From NCBI GenBank assembly GCA_017504965.1, contig JAFVQD010000011.1, positions 119,131 through 183,130 of the forward strand: a stretch of 64,000 bases of DNA, given 5' to 3'. This document shows, piece by piece, positions 26,387-34,781 of the stretch. The stretch's first letter is position 1. Each line of letters starts with the position of its first letter. The stretch is from Bacteroidales bacterium. GTDB lineage: Bacteria > Bacteroidota > Bacteroidia > Bacteroidales > UBA932. A model generated the notes under the pieces. The model ran no database searches. It saw only the letters and a list, made by a program, of their open reading frames with translations, and had not been told where the DNA came from. The position numbers and the translations under genes are program-made.

Positions 26387-29300
26387 ATGAAATTCAAGTA
26401 CTCATTGGCATTGGTTCTGGCTATCTTTGTCAGCACCGCTGTTTTTGCCCAAAAAAAGGCCCCTAAAAAGCAGGAAGTGGCTGTGGAGCAGTTTGCTGCT
26501 ATAGCTGACACTGTCCACGCCTATCTGAGACCTACCGCCGTCGTAGGTGGAAAAATCACAGTGGATAATGTATTTATCTATCCCGATAAGAAGATGGATA
26601 TCCATTTCTCAAGAGTTCTGGGAGATTATCCTATCAGAGACATAGATGTGAAGAATATCTACTCTATCATCAAGACCCACCTTCCTGATGGTTATGACCA
26701 TTATGATGTGACAGCCTATTCAAGCAAAAGCACACTTGAAGAGCTCTCATCACCTTACTATTCAGGGAGAAAGCCTGTCACTGCCACCAAACCTGCAGCC
26801 AAACCGAAGGCTTCGGAGGCCAATAAATGGGTATCCAAAGTAAATCCTGAATACACAATATCAAAAGGTCTGCAGAAGAGCCATATTGCCATGTGGCAGA
26901 GCCACGGATGGTACTATGAGCAGAAGCTTATGCGCTGGGAGTGGCAGAGAGCCCGCATTTTCCAGACAGTGGAGGACCTCTACACACAGAGCTACGTGGT
27001 TCCATTCCTGGTTCCGATGTTGGAAAATGCAGGTGCCTATGTGGCATTGCCTCGTGAGAGGGATTATCACGCATATGAACTTGTCGTAGACAATGATTCC
27101 TATAAGACCGGCAGAACCGGTGGCACTTATGCAGAGGAGGGTCCCTGGAGTGATGCTTCAGTAGCAGCTTTCGGGGATGCGAAGGAGAGCTACGAATATC
27201 AGGAGAACCCTTTCGAGATGGGTACCTCACGCGTAGTGAAGGCTGTCAAAGGCTCCAAAGCTACCGCCACAGCGACCTGGACCACCTCGGTAAATGAAGA
27301 TGGCAATTATGCAGTTTATGTTTCATACTCTACCCTTGCCAACAGCTCAGATTGTGCCCAGTATAAAGTGGTGTATGAGGGTGGCGAGGAGCTTTTCTCA
27401 GTAAACCAGAAAATGGGTGGTGGCACCTGGGTATACATCGGAACATTCCCATTCAAAGCGGGTAAGGAGTATGCAGTAGAACTTTCAAACAGCACCCCTA
27501 AAGGGAAGAGCTATAAAGATAATACCGTAGTATCGGCAGACGCTGTGAAAGTGGGTGGCGGTATGGGTAATATTGCCCGCAAACCTTCGAAAGAGATTAT
27601 CAGCAATATGCAGAGTGCCCTTACTGCTGACAACAAACCTGTCGAAATGCCCGATTTTGACTACATCAGCGAGACAAGCGGATACCCGAGAATCAAGGAG
27701 GGTGCCCGTTACTGGCTGCAGTGGGCCGGCTTCTCCGACACCATATACTCACCTAACAAGAATATGAATGACTACAATGATGACTATATGTCACGTGGTC
27801 GCTGGGTCAATGTGTTGAGTGGAGGCTCGAGTGTAAACCCTAAAGAGAAAGGTTTCAATGTCCCTCTCGATATGGCAATGGCATTCCATACAGATGCCGG
27901 GACGACTCTGGATGACGAGATCATCGGAACACTATCTATATATACAAGATTCTCAAACGACAAGGATGTGTTTCCTACAGGAGAATCAAGAATGGCAAAC
28001 CGCGACCTGGCAGATATTATCCAGACCCAGATCGTGGATGATGTAAGGGCCCTATACGAAGAGAACTGGCCAAGAAGAGGCCTCTGGGACCGTTCATACA
28101 GCGAATCGAGAACTCCGGAAGTTCCAAGTATGCTTCTTGAGTTCCTATCACACCAGAATCTGGCAGATATGAGATATGGTCTCGACCCTAAATTCCGTTT
28201 CTCAGTCAGCCGTGCCATCTATAAAGCTATGCTCCGCTTCCAGTCCAACAGATATGGCTTCGAATATGTGGTCCAGCCTCTCCCAGTGGAGTCATTTGCA
28301 GCTGTTCTTGTGGATAATAATGGGACTAAACCCTCAGTAAAACTGTCGTGGAAAGGTGTAGAAGATCCACTTGAGCCTACCGCTACACCTACCGGATATG
28401 TGGTATATTACTCGGTGGAGGGTGGCCAGTCCGGCCATAGAGTGGTTACTGCCAAGGAGGGTACCTCTATCGTTATGGATATCGAACCAAATGCCATCTA
28501 CAGCTTCAAAGTGGTGGCTACCAATGAAGGTGGTGCCAGCTTCCCATCTGAAGAGCTTTCAGTAGGTACTACAGCCGACTGGCAAAACAACTACACAGTA
28601 TTGGTAATGAACGGATTCGACAGAATTTCTGCCCCTGCATCATTTGCTACACCTGATACTACCAGAGGCGGTTTTGCAAACTATCTTGATGGTGGTGTAT
28701 CCTATATGAACGACTATTCATTTATAGGTGCACAGCACGAATACCGCAGACATATCCCCTGGATGGATGACGATGCTCCAGGCTTCGGCGCCTCATATTC
28801 GGACTACGAATCCAAGGTGATCGCAGGTAACACATTTGATTACCCACGCAAACACGGCAAATCTATCGTAAAAGCTGGATATAACTTCGTTTCTGCCAGT
28901 CGGTCTGCTGTGGCGACTGGTGTTGTATCACTATGTGACTATCCTGTAGTGGATATGATTATGGGTAAACAAGTGAAGACTCAGATGGGTAGAGATGGTG
29001 CAAACAAAGCCAAATTTGAAGTATTTACCCCTCTTCTTCAGAAACAGATTACCAAATACTGCCAGAATGGTGGACGTCTCCTTATCTCTGGCTCTTATGT
29101 GGCTTCAGATATCTGGGACAATATGCTTGACAATGAGCCTTCACGTCCATCGCACACCGGTGAGGTGAAGAATATTGTAGGCAAACTTCAGAACACCTCA
29201 AATGAACTTAAGGAGCTCCTTAACACCATCTATGCCGAATACAATTATGTACAGAAATCGAATGATTCACTTGGTTTTGACTACTATCAGTATGACGAGG

Positions 29301-29803
29301 AGGCTGTAAGGAAGATTACCGAGACTATAGAGCAGAGCAATAAATACATCGACTCTATCGGCTCTACCCTGGCTGTCACCAACAAGGACCTTAAAGCATT
29401 TGAAAAGGGTACAGATGGTGATGAACGCTCGAAGAGCTTTGCTGAGGAGGTTCTGAAATTCCGCTGGATGACACACTTCGCATCTGCCGCAGGTAAAGTG
29501 AAATTGGCACAGAATCCTCTGGGTGTAGGTTATGATGAAATTCCTTCTGGTGTATATTCATTCAATACCAAACCTAACTCCAAAGTATATGCAGTAGAGT
29601 CACCGGACGGACTTGTCCCTGTAGGTCCAAATGCCTGGACTGTATTCCGTTATGCGGACAACAATATCTCAGCCGGTGTTGCATACAAAGGTGACGACTA
29701 CCGCTGTGTTACACTCGGTTTCCCTATTGAGACACTGGAGACAGAGGAGCAGATTGACGCCATCCTTGCAGACATTCTTAAATTCCTAACAGCTCAGGAG
29801 TAA
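26387..29803 (+). CDS. Large exported amidase_3-like protein with golvesin/xanthan-lyase-type and FN3 domains
   Basis: 1138 residues from the ATG at 26387, which gives a clean signal peptide (MKFKYSLALVLAIFVSTAVFAQ). The N-acetylmuramoyl-L-alanine-amidase-like fold appears split: WQSHGWYYE near residue 172, then AFHTDAGTT near 499 and PSMLLEFLSHQN near 580, resembling amidase_3 metal/catalytic segments. Between them (about 230-390) is a golvesin C-terminal/xanthan-lyase-like beta domain (SVNQKMGGGTWVYIGTFPF). An FN3 domain follows (about 640-740), then a C-terminal domain with a coiled stretch (about 920-1010). Likely periplasmic or surface cell-wall hydrolase; activity unproven. Monocistronic. 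Confidence 0.8.
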   Translation: MKFKYSLALVLAIFVSTAVFAQKKAPKKQEVAVEQFAAIADTVHAYLRPTAVVGGKITVDNVFIYPDKKMDIHFSRVLGDYPIRDIDVKNIYSIIKTHLPDGYDHYDVTAYSSKSTLEELSSPYYSGRKPVTATKPAAKPKASEANKWVSKVNPEYTISKGLQKSHIAMWQSHGWYYEQKLMRWEWQRARIFQTVEDLYTQSYVVPFLVPMLENAGAYVALPRERDYHAYELVVDNDSYKTGRTGGTYAEEGPWSDASVAAFGDAKESYEYQENPFEMGTSRVVKAVKGSKATATATWTTSVNEDGNYAVYVSYSTLANSSDCAQYKVVYEGGEELFSVNQKMGGGTWVYIGTFPFKAGKEYAVELSNSTPKGKSYKDNTVVSADAVKVGGGMGNIARKPSKEIISNMQSALTADNKPVEMPDFDYISETSGYPRIKEGARYWLQWAGFSDTIYSPNKNMNDYNDDYMSRGRWVNVLSGGSSVNPKEKGFNVPLDMAMAFHTDAGTTLDDEIIGTLSIYTRFSNDKDVFPTGESRMANRDLADIIQTQIVDDVRALYEENWPRRGLWDRSYSESRTPEVPSMLLEFLSHQNLADMRYGLDPKFRFSVSRAIYKAMLRFQSNRYGFEYVVQPLPVESFAAVLVDNNGTKPSVKLSWKGVEDPLEPTATPTGYVVYYSVEGGQSGHRVVTAKEGTSIVMDIEPNAIYSFKVVATNEGGASFPSEELSVGTTADWQNNYTVLVMNGFDRISAPASFATPDTTRGGFANYLDGGVSYMNDYSFIGAQHEYRRHIPWMDDDAPGFGASYSDYESKVIAGNTFDYPRKHGKSIVKAGYNFVSASRSAVATGVVSLCDYPVVDMIMGKQVKTQMGRDGANKAKFEVFTPLLQKQITKYCQNGGRLLISGSYVASDIWDNMLDNEPSRPSHTGEVKNIVGKLQNTSNELKELLNTIYAEYNYVQKSNDSLGFDYYQYDEEAVRKITETIEQSNKYIDSIGSTLAVTNKDLKAFEKGTDGDERSKSFAEEVLKFRWMTHFASAAGKVKLAQNPLGVGYDEIPSGVYSFNTKPNSKVYAVESPDGLVPVGPNAWTVFRYADNNISAGVAYKGDDYRCVTLGFPIETLETEEQIDAILADILKFLTAQE

Positions 29804-29811
29804 ACATCTGC

Positions 29812-29822
29812 GACATTTTGTC
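29812..29822 (+). promoter_or_regulatory. Inverted repeat upstream of the sigma-54-type promoter
   Basis: GACA-TTT-TGTC palindrome (29812-29822), 14 bases upstream of the -24 element before htpG. It could be an activator binding site; this is inference from position. Confidence 0.4.
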
Positions 29823-29835
29823 AGTAAAAATATAT

Positions 29836-29850
29836 TGGTACAGAAATTGC
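29836..29850 (+). promoter_or_regulatory. Sigma-54-type promoter of htpG
   Basis: TGGTAC (29836-29841) and TTGC (29847-29850): the GG at 29837-29838 and GC at 29849-29850 are separated by 10 bases, the fixed spacing of -24/-12 promoters. Predicted start near 29862. No TAnnTTTG box is seen in this interval. Confidence 0.6.
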
Positions 29851-29880
29851 CGATTTGCGAAATGCGAATCGGCAATTTTT
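29844..29880 (+). terminator. Terminator of the amidase-like gene, overlapping the htpG promoter
   Basis: Perfect 12-bp stem AAATTGCCGATT/AATCGGCAATTT with 11-base loop, then T-run. The -12 element TTGC is inside its left arm. Confidence 0.75.
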
Positions 29881-29911
29881 ATTGAAATATAAACGTTAAA
29901 AATATAATACT

Positions 29912-31966
29912 ATGCAAAAAGGTACAATAGGTGTAACTACCGAGAATATTTTTCCGGTTATCAAAAAGTTTCTTTACTCAGACCATGAAATTTTCTTGAG
30001 AGAGCTTGTGGCCAATGCTGTGGATGCTTCCCAGAAGATGAAGACTCTGGCCAACAATGGTGAGTTCAAAGGTGAATTGGGAGATATGACCATCCACGTG
30101 GATCTGGATGAGAAGAAAAAAGTACTTACCATCACCGATAGAGGTATCGGTATGACCTCTGAGGAGGTGGACAAATATATCAATCAGATCGCATTTTCAA
30201 GTGCAGGGGAATTCCTGGAGAAATATAAGGACCAGAGCATTATCGGTCACTTCGGTCTCGGTTTCTACTCTGCCTTTATGGTGGCTAAGAAAGTCACTAT
30301 CGACACTTTGTCCTGGAAAGATGGTGCTGAGGCTGTAAAATGGGAGTGCAGCGGTGACCCTGAATACAAGATGTCAGCAAGCAAGAAGAGCGACAGAGGA
30401 ACTACCATTACACTTCATATCTCTGATGATGAGGGTGATGTGGAGTTTACACAGAAAAGCCGTATCCAGGAGCTCTTGAACAAATACTGCAAATTTATGC
30501 CTGTATCCATAGCCTTCGGCAAAGAGCAGGAGTGGGACAGCAAGAAGAGCGAATATGTGGACACAGACAAAGATAAGATCATCAACGGTACCACCCCTAT
30601 ATGGACACTTAAGCCATCGGAACTGAAGGAGGAGGATTATATGAAGTTCTACAGAGAGCTATACCCTATGCAGGATGAGCCTCTGTTCCATATCCATCTG
30701 AATGTGGATTATCCTTTCAATCTGACAGGTGTCCTCTACTTCCCTAAGATTAAAGAGAAGATGGATGTCAGCCGAAATAAAATCCAGTTGTTCTGTAACC
30801 AGATGTTCGTTACCGACTCTGTGGAGAATATCGTTCCAGACTTCCTTACCCTTCTTCACGGTGTAATCGACTCACCTGACATCCCTCTTAATGTATCGAG
30901 AAGCTATCTTCAGGCAGATGCAGAGGTTAAGAAAATCTCTACCTATATAACCAAGAAGGTGGCTGACAGACTTGAGGAGATCTATAAGAAAGAGCGCAAG
31001 AATTTTGAGGACAAATGGGATAATCTCAAGCTCTTTATCGAATATGGTATGCTTACAGAGGATAAATTCTGCGAAAGAGCGATGAAATTTGCCCTTCTGA
31101 AAAACACAGATGGCAAGTTCTTCAACTATGAAGACTATCGTAAAGCTATTGAAGGTGAGCAGACCGACAAAAATAAAAAAGTAGTGTACCTATATGCTAC
31201 CGATGCAGTAGAACAGTACTCATATATAGAGGCAGCCAAATCTAAAGGATATGATGTGCTTCTGTTCGACTGCCATCTGGATTCACACTTCGTAAACCTT
31301 CTCGAGAGCAAGATCCCGGACACCACATTTGCACGTGTGGATGCCGATACCATCGACAAACTCATCCAGAAAGAGGATATACAGAAGCCTGTCATCTCTG
31401 AAAATGAGCAGACCGACCTCTCCAATATATTCCAGTCGGTGCTCCCTTCCGGGAACAACTATTATGTTCAGGCAGAGAATCTCGGTGAGAATAGTTCACC
31501 TATCCTTATTACACAGAGTGAGTTTATGCGTCGCTACATAGAGATGTCATCACTTGGTGGAGGTATGAATTTCTACGGTGAGATGCCCGAGTCTTACAAT
31601 ATCGTGGTAAATATGGAGCACCCTCTTATCAAGAGGATCCTTGAAGCCAAAGGTGATGCGACAGCTGAGAAGGTAAGTGGCTGGGATGCTACCCAGAGTG
31701 AACTTAAAGGGGCTGTGGCTAAGATTGACGAAGCCAATAAGGATAAAAAATATGATGAGATCCCTACTGCTGACAAAGATGAGAAAGAGCGTCTCAATAA
31801 GGAGATAGAGACTCTTGCCGGTATCAGAAAAGAGGCTATGGAGGAGTTTGCCAAAGGGAATACCTTGCTCAAACAGGTGACAGACCTTGCTCTACTTGCC
31901 AACAATATGCTTAAGGGCAAGGAGCTCAGCGACTTCATCAAGAGAAGTACAGAAGTGCTGATGTAA
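29912..31966 (+). CDS. htpG: Hsp90-family chaperone HtpG
   Basis: 684 residues. N-terminal GHKL ATPase with ELVANAVDAS, the DRGIGMT ATP-binding loop and GHFGLGFYSAFMV, then the middle domain (RNKIQLFCNQMFVTD, LNVSRSYLQ with catalytic Arg) and C-terminal dimerisation domain. ATP-driven protein-folding chaperone of the cytoplasm. Preceded by a sigma-54-type promoter within the preceding gene's terminator, suggesting stress-dependent expression. Followed by its own strong terminator. Confidence 0.97.
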   Translation: MQKGTIGVTTENIFPVIKKFLYSDHEIFLRELVANAVDASQKMKTLANNGEFKGELGDMTIHVDLDEKKKVLTITDRGIGMTSEEVDKYINQIAFSSAGEFLEKYKDQSIIGHFGLGFYSAFMVAKKVTIDTLSWKDGAEAVKWECSGDPEYKMSASKKSDRGTTITLHISDDEGDVEFTQKSRIQELLNKYCKFMPVSIAFGKEQEWDSKKSEYVDTDKDKIINGTTPIWTLKPSELKEEDYMKFYRELYPMQDEPLFHIHLNVDYPFNLTGVLYFPKIKEKMDVSRNKIQLFCNQMFVTDSVENIVPDFLTLLHGVIDSPDIPLNVSRSYLQADAEVKKISTYITKKVADRLEEIYKKERKNFEDKWDNLKLFIEYGMLTEDKFCERAMKFALLKNTDGKFFNYEDYRKAIEGEQTDKNKKVVYLYATDAVEQYSYIEAAKSKGYDVLLFDCHLDSHFVNLLESKIPDTTFARVDADTIDKLIQKEDIQKPVISENEQTDLSNIFQSVLPSGNNYYVQAENLGENSSPILITQSEFMRRYIEMSSLGGGMNFYGEMPESYNIVVNMEHPLIKRILEAKGDATAEKVSGWDATQSELKGAVAKIDEANKDKKYDEIPTADKDEKERLNKEIETLAGIRKEAMEEFAKGNTLLKQVTDLALLANNMLKGKELSDFIKRSTEVLM

Positions 31967-31975
31967 TCATTGAAC

Positions 31976-32013
31976 AAAACGGGCACGGAGACAGCGCTTT
32001 TCGTGCCCGTTTT
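31976..32013 (+). terminator. Terminator of htpG
   Basis: 12-bp stem AAAACGGGCACG/CGTGCCCGTTTT followed by TTTATTAAAT. The left part (CAAAACGGGCACGGAGA, from 31975) recurs exactly at 34033. Confidence 0.85.
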
Positions 32014-32035
32014 ATTAAATTTCTTTAATTATTTA

Positions 32036-32064
32036 TTGTTTTTCAATAAAAGTGTATATCTTTG
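32036..32064 (+). promoter_or_regulatory. Promoter of the DUF2975 / YozG-like cluster
   Basis: TTG (32036-32038), 18 bases, TATCTTTG (32057-32064), 32 bases before the ATG at 32097. Confidence 0.55.
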
Positions 32065-32096
32065 CATATCGAATAACAATAAATAATTATTGAAAT

Positions 32097-32570
32097 ATGA
32101 AACAAAATTCAATCAAATCGATCACTGCCATATCAATAGCGATTATGGTTTTCTGTGGATTGTCTGCACTCTTGGTCATTGTCCAAGGGTTCGTTGGGTT
32201 TGTGTCCCCGGAACAAGTGGGTGTAGTATGGTCAGATGAAATGAAAGCATTTCAGCTCTTTATCGCCACTGGAAGAATGCTTGGAGGTGCATTGTTCTTC
32301 GGACTGATTACTGCATTTCTGGTGAAGACCATCAAGGGGCTTAAGAACGGCATCCTTTTCCCTGCATCCAATGTCCGTATCCTCTATTTCAGCTCTCCAG
32401 TTCTGTTTCTATACAATTTTTGCTACAACAATGGAGGAATCCTGACCGGTAGCTCGTCAAATCTACTCTTGGATACTGATGATATAGCCATATCTTTAAT
32501 ACTGGTAGTATTTGCCATGATTTATAAGATAGCTGTCAGAATCAGCGATGAAAACAGTCTGACCATCTAA
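32097..32570 (+). CDS. DUF2975-family membrane protein (first of two)
   Basis: 157 residues with four predicted membrane spans (about residues 10-32, 58-78, 95-112, 125-145). The C-terminus ENSLTI and the adjacent small HTH gene are typical of DUF2975 proteins, whose function is unknown. It has weak paralogy with the next gene (same topology and LTI end). First gene of a four-gene accessory group bounded by repeated terminator hairpins. Confidence 0.75.
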   Translation: MKQNSIKSITAISIAIMVFCGLSALLVIVQGFVGFVSPEQVGVVWSDEMKAFQLFIATGRMLGGALFFGLITAFLVKTIKGLKNGILFPASNVRILYFSSPVLFLYNFCYNNGGILTGSSSNLLLDTDDIAISLILVVFAMIYKIAVRISDENSLTI

Positions 32571-32583
32571 TATTTGCTGATAT

Positions 32584-33201
32584 ATGAAAAAGAAAATTAA
32601 TATACTTTGTACATTGATGCTTATAGCCCTTGTTCTGGGTGTGAAAAATTTTGATGATTTCAGAGGTAAAAACCCAAATATTAAGTATCAATATATAGCT
32701 GAAGGGAATATAGTACGGCAGCACATTGACATTTTTCCTGATAACCTGATAGCTGCTGACACTTTATATAGCGCAACTTCAGGAGAAGCCTACGATGCCT
32801 GCTTATACTCCAAACATATAGCAGTTAAAGTTCCAGCACCTTCTCTCTTTACGCGAATACTGGTGAAAGCCGGTTCATTGATAACAAGTATTGCATTGAT
32901 ACTGTTCTGGGTATGCTTTATCAGACTTATAGTTTTCATTAATAAAGGGGTATTCAATGAAATGTCAATCAAAAGGATAAGATGGATGGGTTGGTTGGCT
33001 CTCATTATTTATCCTGGGAAATGGCTGTCTGTCGGTATTCCGGACTTGATACTTAGAAGACAAATTTCGTTTGAAGGGTACGAAATAGCACAGACAATGC
33101 CACAAATGACTTGGCTCATTATCGGTTTTGGATTATTGATGTTCTCACTGATAATGAAGATGGGAATGGAGATGAAAGAGGAACAGGATCTCACTATCTG
33201 A
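32584..33201 (+). CDS. DUF2975-family membrane protein (second)
   Basis: 205 residues. One N-terminal hydrophobic segment, an extracytoplasmic stretch of about 75 residues, then three membrane spans, ending KEEQDLTI. Thirteen bases after the preceding DUF2975 gene and 18 bases before the HTH gene. Function unknown; in this family the membrane protein and small HTH protein occur as a pair. Confidence 0.75.
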   Translation: MKKKINILCTLMLIALVLGVKNFDDFRGKNPNIKYQYIAEGNIVRQHIDIFPDNLIAADTLYSATSGEAYDACLYSKHIAVKVPAPSLFTRILVKAGSLITSIALILFWVCFIRLIVFINKGVFNEMSIKRIRWMGWLALIIYPGKWLSVGIPDLILRRQISFEGYEIAQTMPQMTWLIIGFGLLMFSLIMKMGMEMKEEQDLTI

Positions 33202-33205
33202 TCAT

Positions 33206-33211
33206 AGGAGG
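33206..33211 (+). promoter_or_regulatory. Strong Shine-Dalgarno site (AGGAGG)
   Basis: AGGAGG with 8-base spacing before the ATG at 33220. Unusual in this window, where most starts lack one; it fixes the start of the regulator gene. Confidence 0.7.
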
Positions 33212-33219
33212 AAAATATT

Positions 33220-33423
33220 ATGTCGATAATAGTAAATGTAGATGTTATGCTGGCCAAGAGGAAAATGTCCTCTGGGGAGCTGGCAGAGAAAGTGGGGATC
33301 ACAGCAGCCAATCTCTCCATCTTGAAGACAGGTAAAGCAAAGGCTATCCGTTTCAGCACTCTCAACGCCATATGCCAGGCACTTGAGTGCCAACCGGGCG
33401 ATATTCTGGAATATAAAGAGTAG
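33220..33423 (+). CDS. YozG-like Xre/Cro-C1 HTH regulator
   Basis: 67 residues, almost entirely one helix-turn-helix domain: MLAKRKMSSGELAEKVGIT then AANLSILKTGKAKAIRF and the C-terminal ECQPGDILEY typical of the YozG group. Predicted DNA-binding regulator, probably of its own operon with the two DUF2975 genes. It has a consensus ribosome-binding site, unlike its neighbours. The DUF2975-YozG pairing is common in Firmicutes, so horizontal origin is possible. Confidence 0.88.
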   Translation: MSIIVNVDVMLAKRKMSSGELAEKVGITAANLSILKTGKAKAIRFSTLNAICQALECQPGDILEYKE

Positions 33424-33429
33424 ACCGTT

Positions 33430-34032
33430 ATGAGAAGATTATTTTTTATATGCGCATTTTTGGTTTCATATGTTCTGGAAGCACAAGATATTAAGATAAT
33501 AGGTGGGGAGCTTGTTCCTGCTATAGTGGTGGATGGCAATGTGAAGGTGAGGAAATTGGTAGGTAGTGGAGCCAGAGTTGCAGGTGGAGTGGGGGTAATA
33601 TCATCAGAGAGTATTGGCAAGGAGATAGGAAGTATCATAACGGTTAAGAAGGATTTTGAAGTGATATCTATCGATCTTACCATACTGAAGAACAATCTTG
33701 AGAGTTGTAAAGGAGATTTGAAAATCTATGATCTACAGGATGACGAAAGCCTTAAATGTCTATTACAGATACCTATTGTCCAAAATATACCAATCTCTGA
33801 AGATAAGATGATATACAATGTTATCCCTAAAGAACATATCAAACTTCAGCCAGGAAGATACTATGTGAGTTTCTCTATCAATAAAATTGGATCAGGTATA
33901 AATAAGGACGACACATCCGAGAAAGAAATAATATTCCCTCTCTATATGAAAAGGAGTTATATTAGGACATCCGGATCATCCAAATTAGAGAAAATAGGAT
34001 TCAATATCGGAATCACCTTAAAAGGTCTATAG
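33430..34032 (+). CDS. Exported hypothetical protein
   Basis: 200 residues with signal peptide MRRLFFICAFLVSYVLEAQ. The mature part is beta-rich (IGSIITVKKDFEVISIDLTI, LQPGRYYVSFSI, IGFNIGITLKGL) and recalls the beta-sandwich tail that often follows carboxypeptidase-regulatory-like domains in Bacteroidota, without a recognisable catalytic motif. Residues GARVAGGVGV are encoded by a copy of a repeat (33566-33598) found again at 34133-34165. Six bases after the HTH gene. Function unknown. Confidence 0.65.
   Translation: MRRLFFICAFLVSYVLEAQDIKIIGGELVPAIVVDGNVKVRKLVGSGARVAGGVGVISSESIGKEIGSIITVKKDFEVISIDLTILKNNLESCKGDLKIYDLQDDESLKCLLQIPIVQNIPISEDKMIYNVIPKEHIKLQPGRYYVSFSINKIGSGINKDDTSEKEIIFPLYMKRSYIRTSGSSKLEKIGFNIGITLKGL
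33566..33598 (+). repeat. 33-bp dispersed repeat, copy A
   Basis: Shares GCCAGAGTTGCAGG and following GTGGGG with 34133-34165 (about 28 of 33 positions). Lies within the coding sequence of the exported protein. Confidence 0.5.
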
Positions 34033-34033
34033 C

Positions 34034-34070
34034 AAAACGGGCACGGAGAGACCACTCTTCGTGCCCGTTT
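34034..34070. terminator. Bidirectional terminator (exported protein / DUF3575 gene)
   Basis: 11-bp perfect stem AAACGGGCACG/CGTGCCCGTTT extended by GAGAG/CTCTT-type pairs to about 16 bp, loop ACCA. A T-run exists on the minus strand. The left arm repeats the htpG terminator. Confidence 0.7.
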
Positions 34071-34105
34071 GATGGCACTTTGGGCACAGATTTCTGGCTT
34101 TTGGT

Positions 34106-34135
34106 GATTCAGACACCCGAATGGGGTCGGGTGTG
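34106..34135 (-). repeat. 30-bp dispersed repeat, copy 1
   Basis: Matches the reverse complement of 63685-63714 at 28 of 30 positions. Core on this strand: ATTCAGACACCCGAA, with a small CCCG-AA-TGGG hairpin. Confidence 0.65.
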
Positions 34136-34165
34136 GTGCCAGAGTTGCAGGAGGTGTGGGGTTAC
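34133..34165 (+). repeat. 33-bp dispersed repeat, copy B
   Basis: See copy A at 33566. Abuts the 30-bp repeat at 34106-34135 and overlaps the stop codon of the DUF3575 gene. Confidence 0.5.
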
Positions 34166-34779
34166 CAGCGGTAGACGATGTTGACGGCACCTTTGTAGGC
34201 GGGGAGCCATTCGCCGGAGTGGTTCCAGCCTACATACATAGAGCCGTCAGATGTGCGGTGACCTTCGTAAGCGGAGTTGGAGTACCCAAGGCCCCAGGCG
34301 ATGTCGATACCCCAGTGTTTTCCTATACAGAACTGATATCCCAGGGTAAGGCCGGCCATAATATTTGTCCCCACCTGATAGCTGTCAGGATATGTCCCCC
34401 AATATGCCGGGACAAGACCCTTGGTCAGTCTCCACATACCCCAGCCGAAATTGGGGCCCAGATAGAACCCTCTGAATGTCCCCTTCGGATACCAGTGTGC
34501 CTCCAGGAATGTGGCACCCAGATTCAGTGGCAGTTCGGTACCTGGGATACCATAAGGGTAGAAAATCCCCATCCCCTCAAGCTGGACAGAGAACTGGTCG
34601 TGAACCTTAATCTCAATAGCGGGATTGATCACCCCGAGGAGCGCAGCACCATTGAGCTTTACAGCTATTCTTTGTTCACTGATAATCTGATTCTTTTCTG
34701 AGTTCTCCCCATATGCTGAAAAGGCAGAAGATGCCGAAACCAGCACCGATGCGAGGAGAAAAGCCAATATACGTTTCAT
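34162..34779 (-). CDS. DUF3575-family outer-membrane beta-barrel protein
   Basis: 205 residues with signal peptide (MKRILAFLLASVLVSASSAF). The mature chain alternates aromatic and small residues with features of the DUF3575 family (KLNGAALLGVINPAIEIK, LEAHWYPKGTFRGFYLGP) and ends in an aromatic residue (IVYRW), as expected for an eight-strand outer-membrane barrel. Role unknown. Second gene after VanZ, starting 2 bases after its stop. The last codons overlap a dispersed repeat. Confidence 0.8.
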   Translation of the reverse strand: MKRILAFLLASVLVSASSAFSAYGENSEKNQIISEQRIAVKLNGAALLGVINPAIEIKVHDQFSVQLEGMGIFYPYGIPGTELPLNLGATFLEAHWYPKGTFRGFYLGPNFGWGMWRLTKGLVPAYWGTYPDSYQVGTNIMAGLTLGYQFCIGKHWGIDIAWGLGYSNSAYEGHRTSDGSMYVGWNHSGEWLPAYKGAVNIVYRW

Positions 34780-34781
34780 AA

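Noticed and set aside
34156..34701. 181-residue plus-strand open frame opposite the DUF3575 gene
   Set aside because: Antisense shadow: the minus strand has the signal peptide and barrel pattern.
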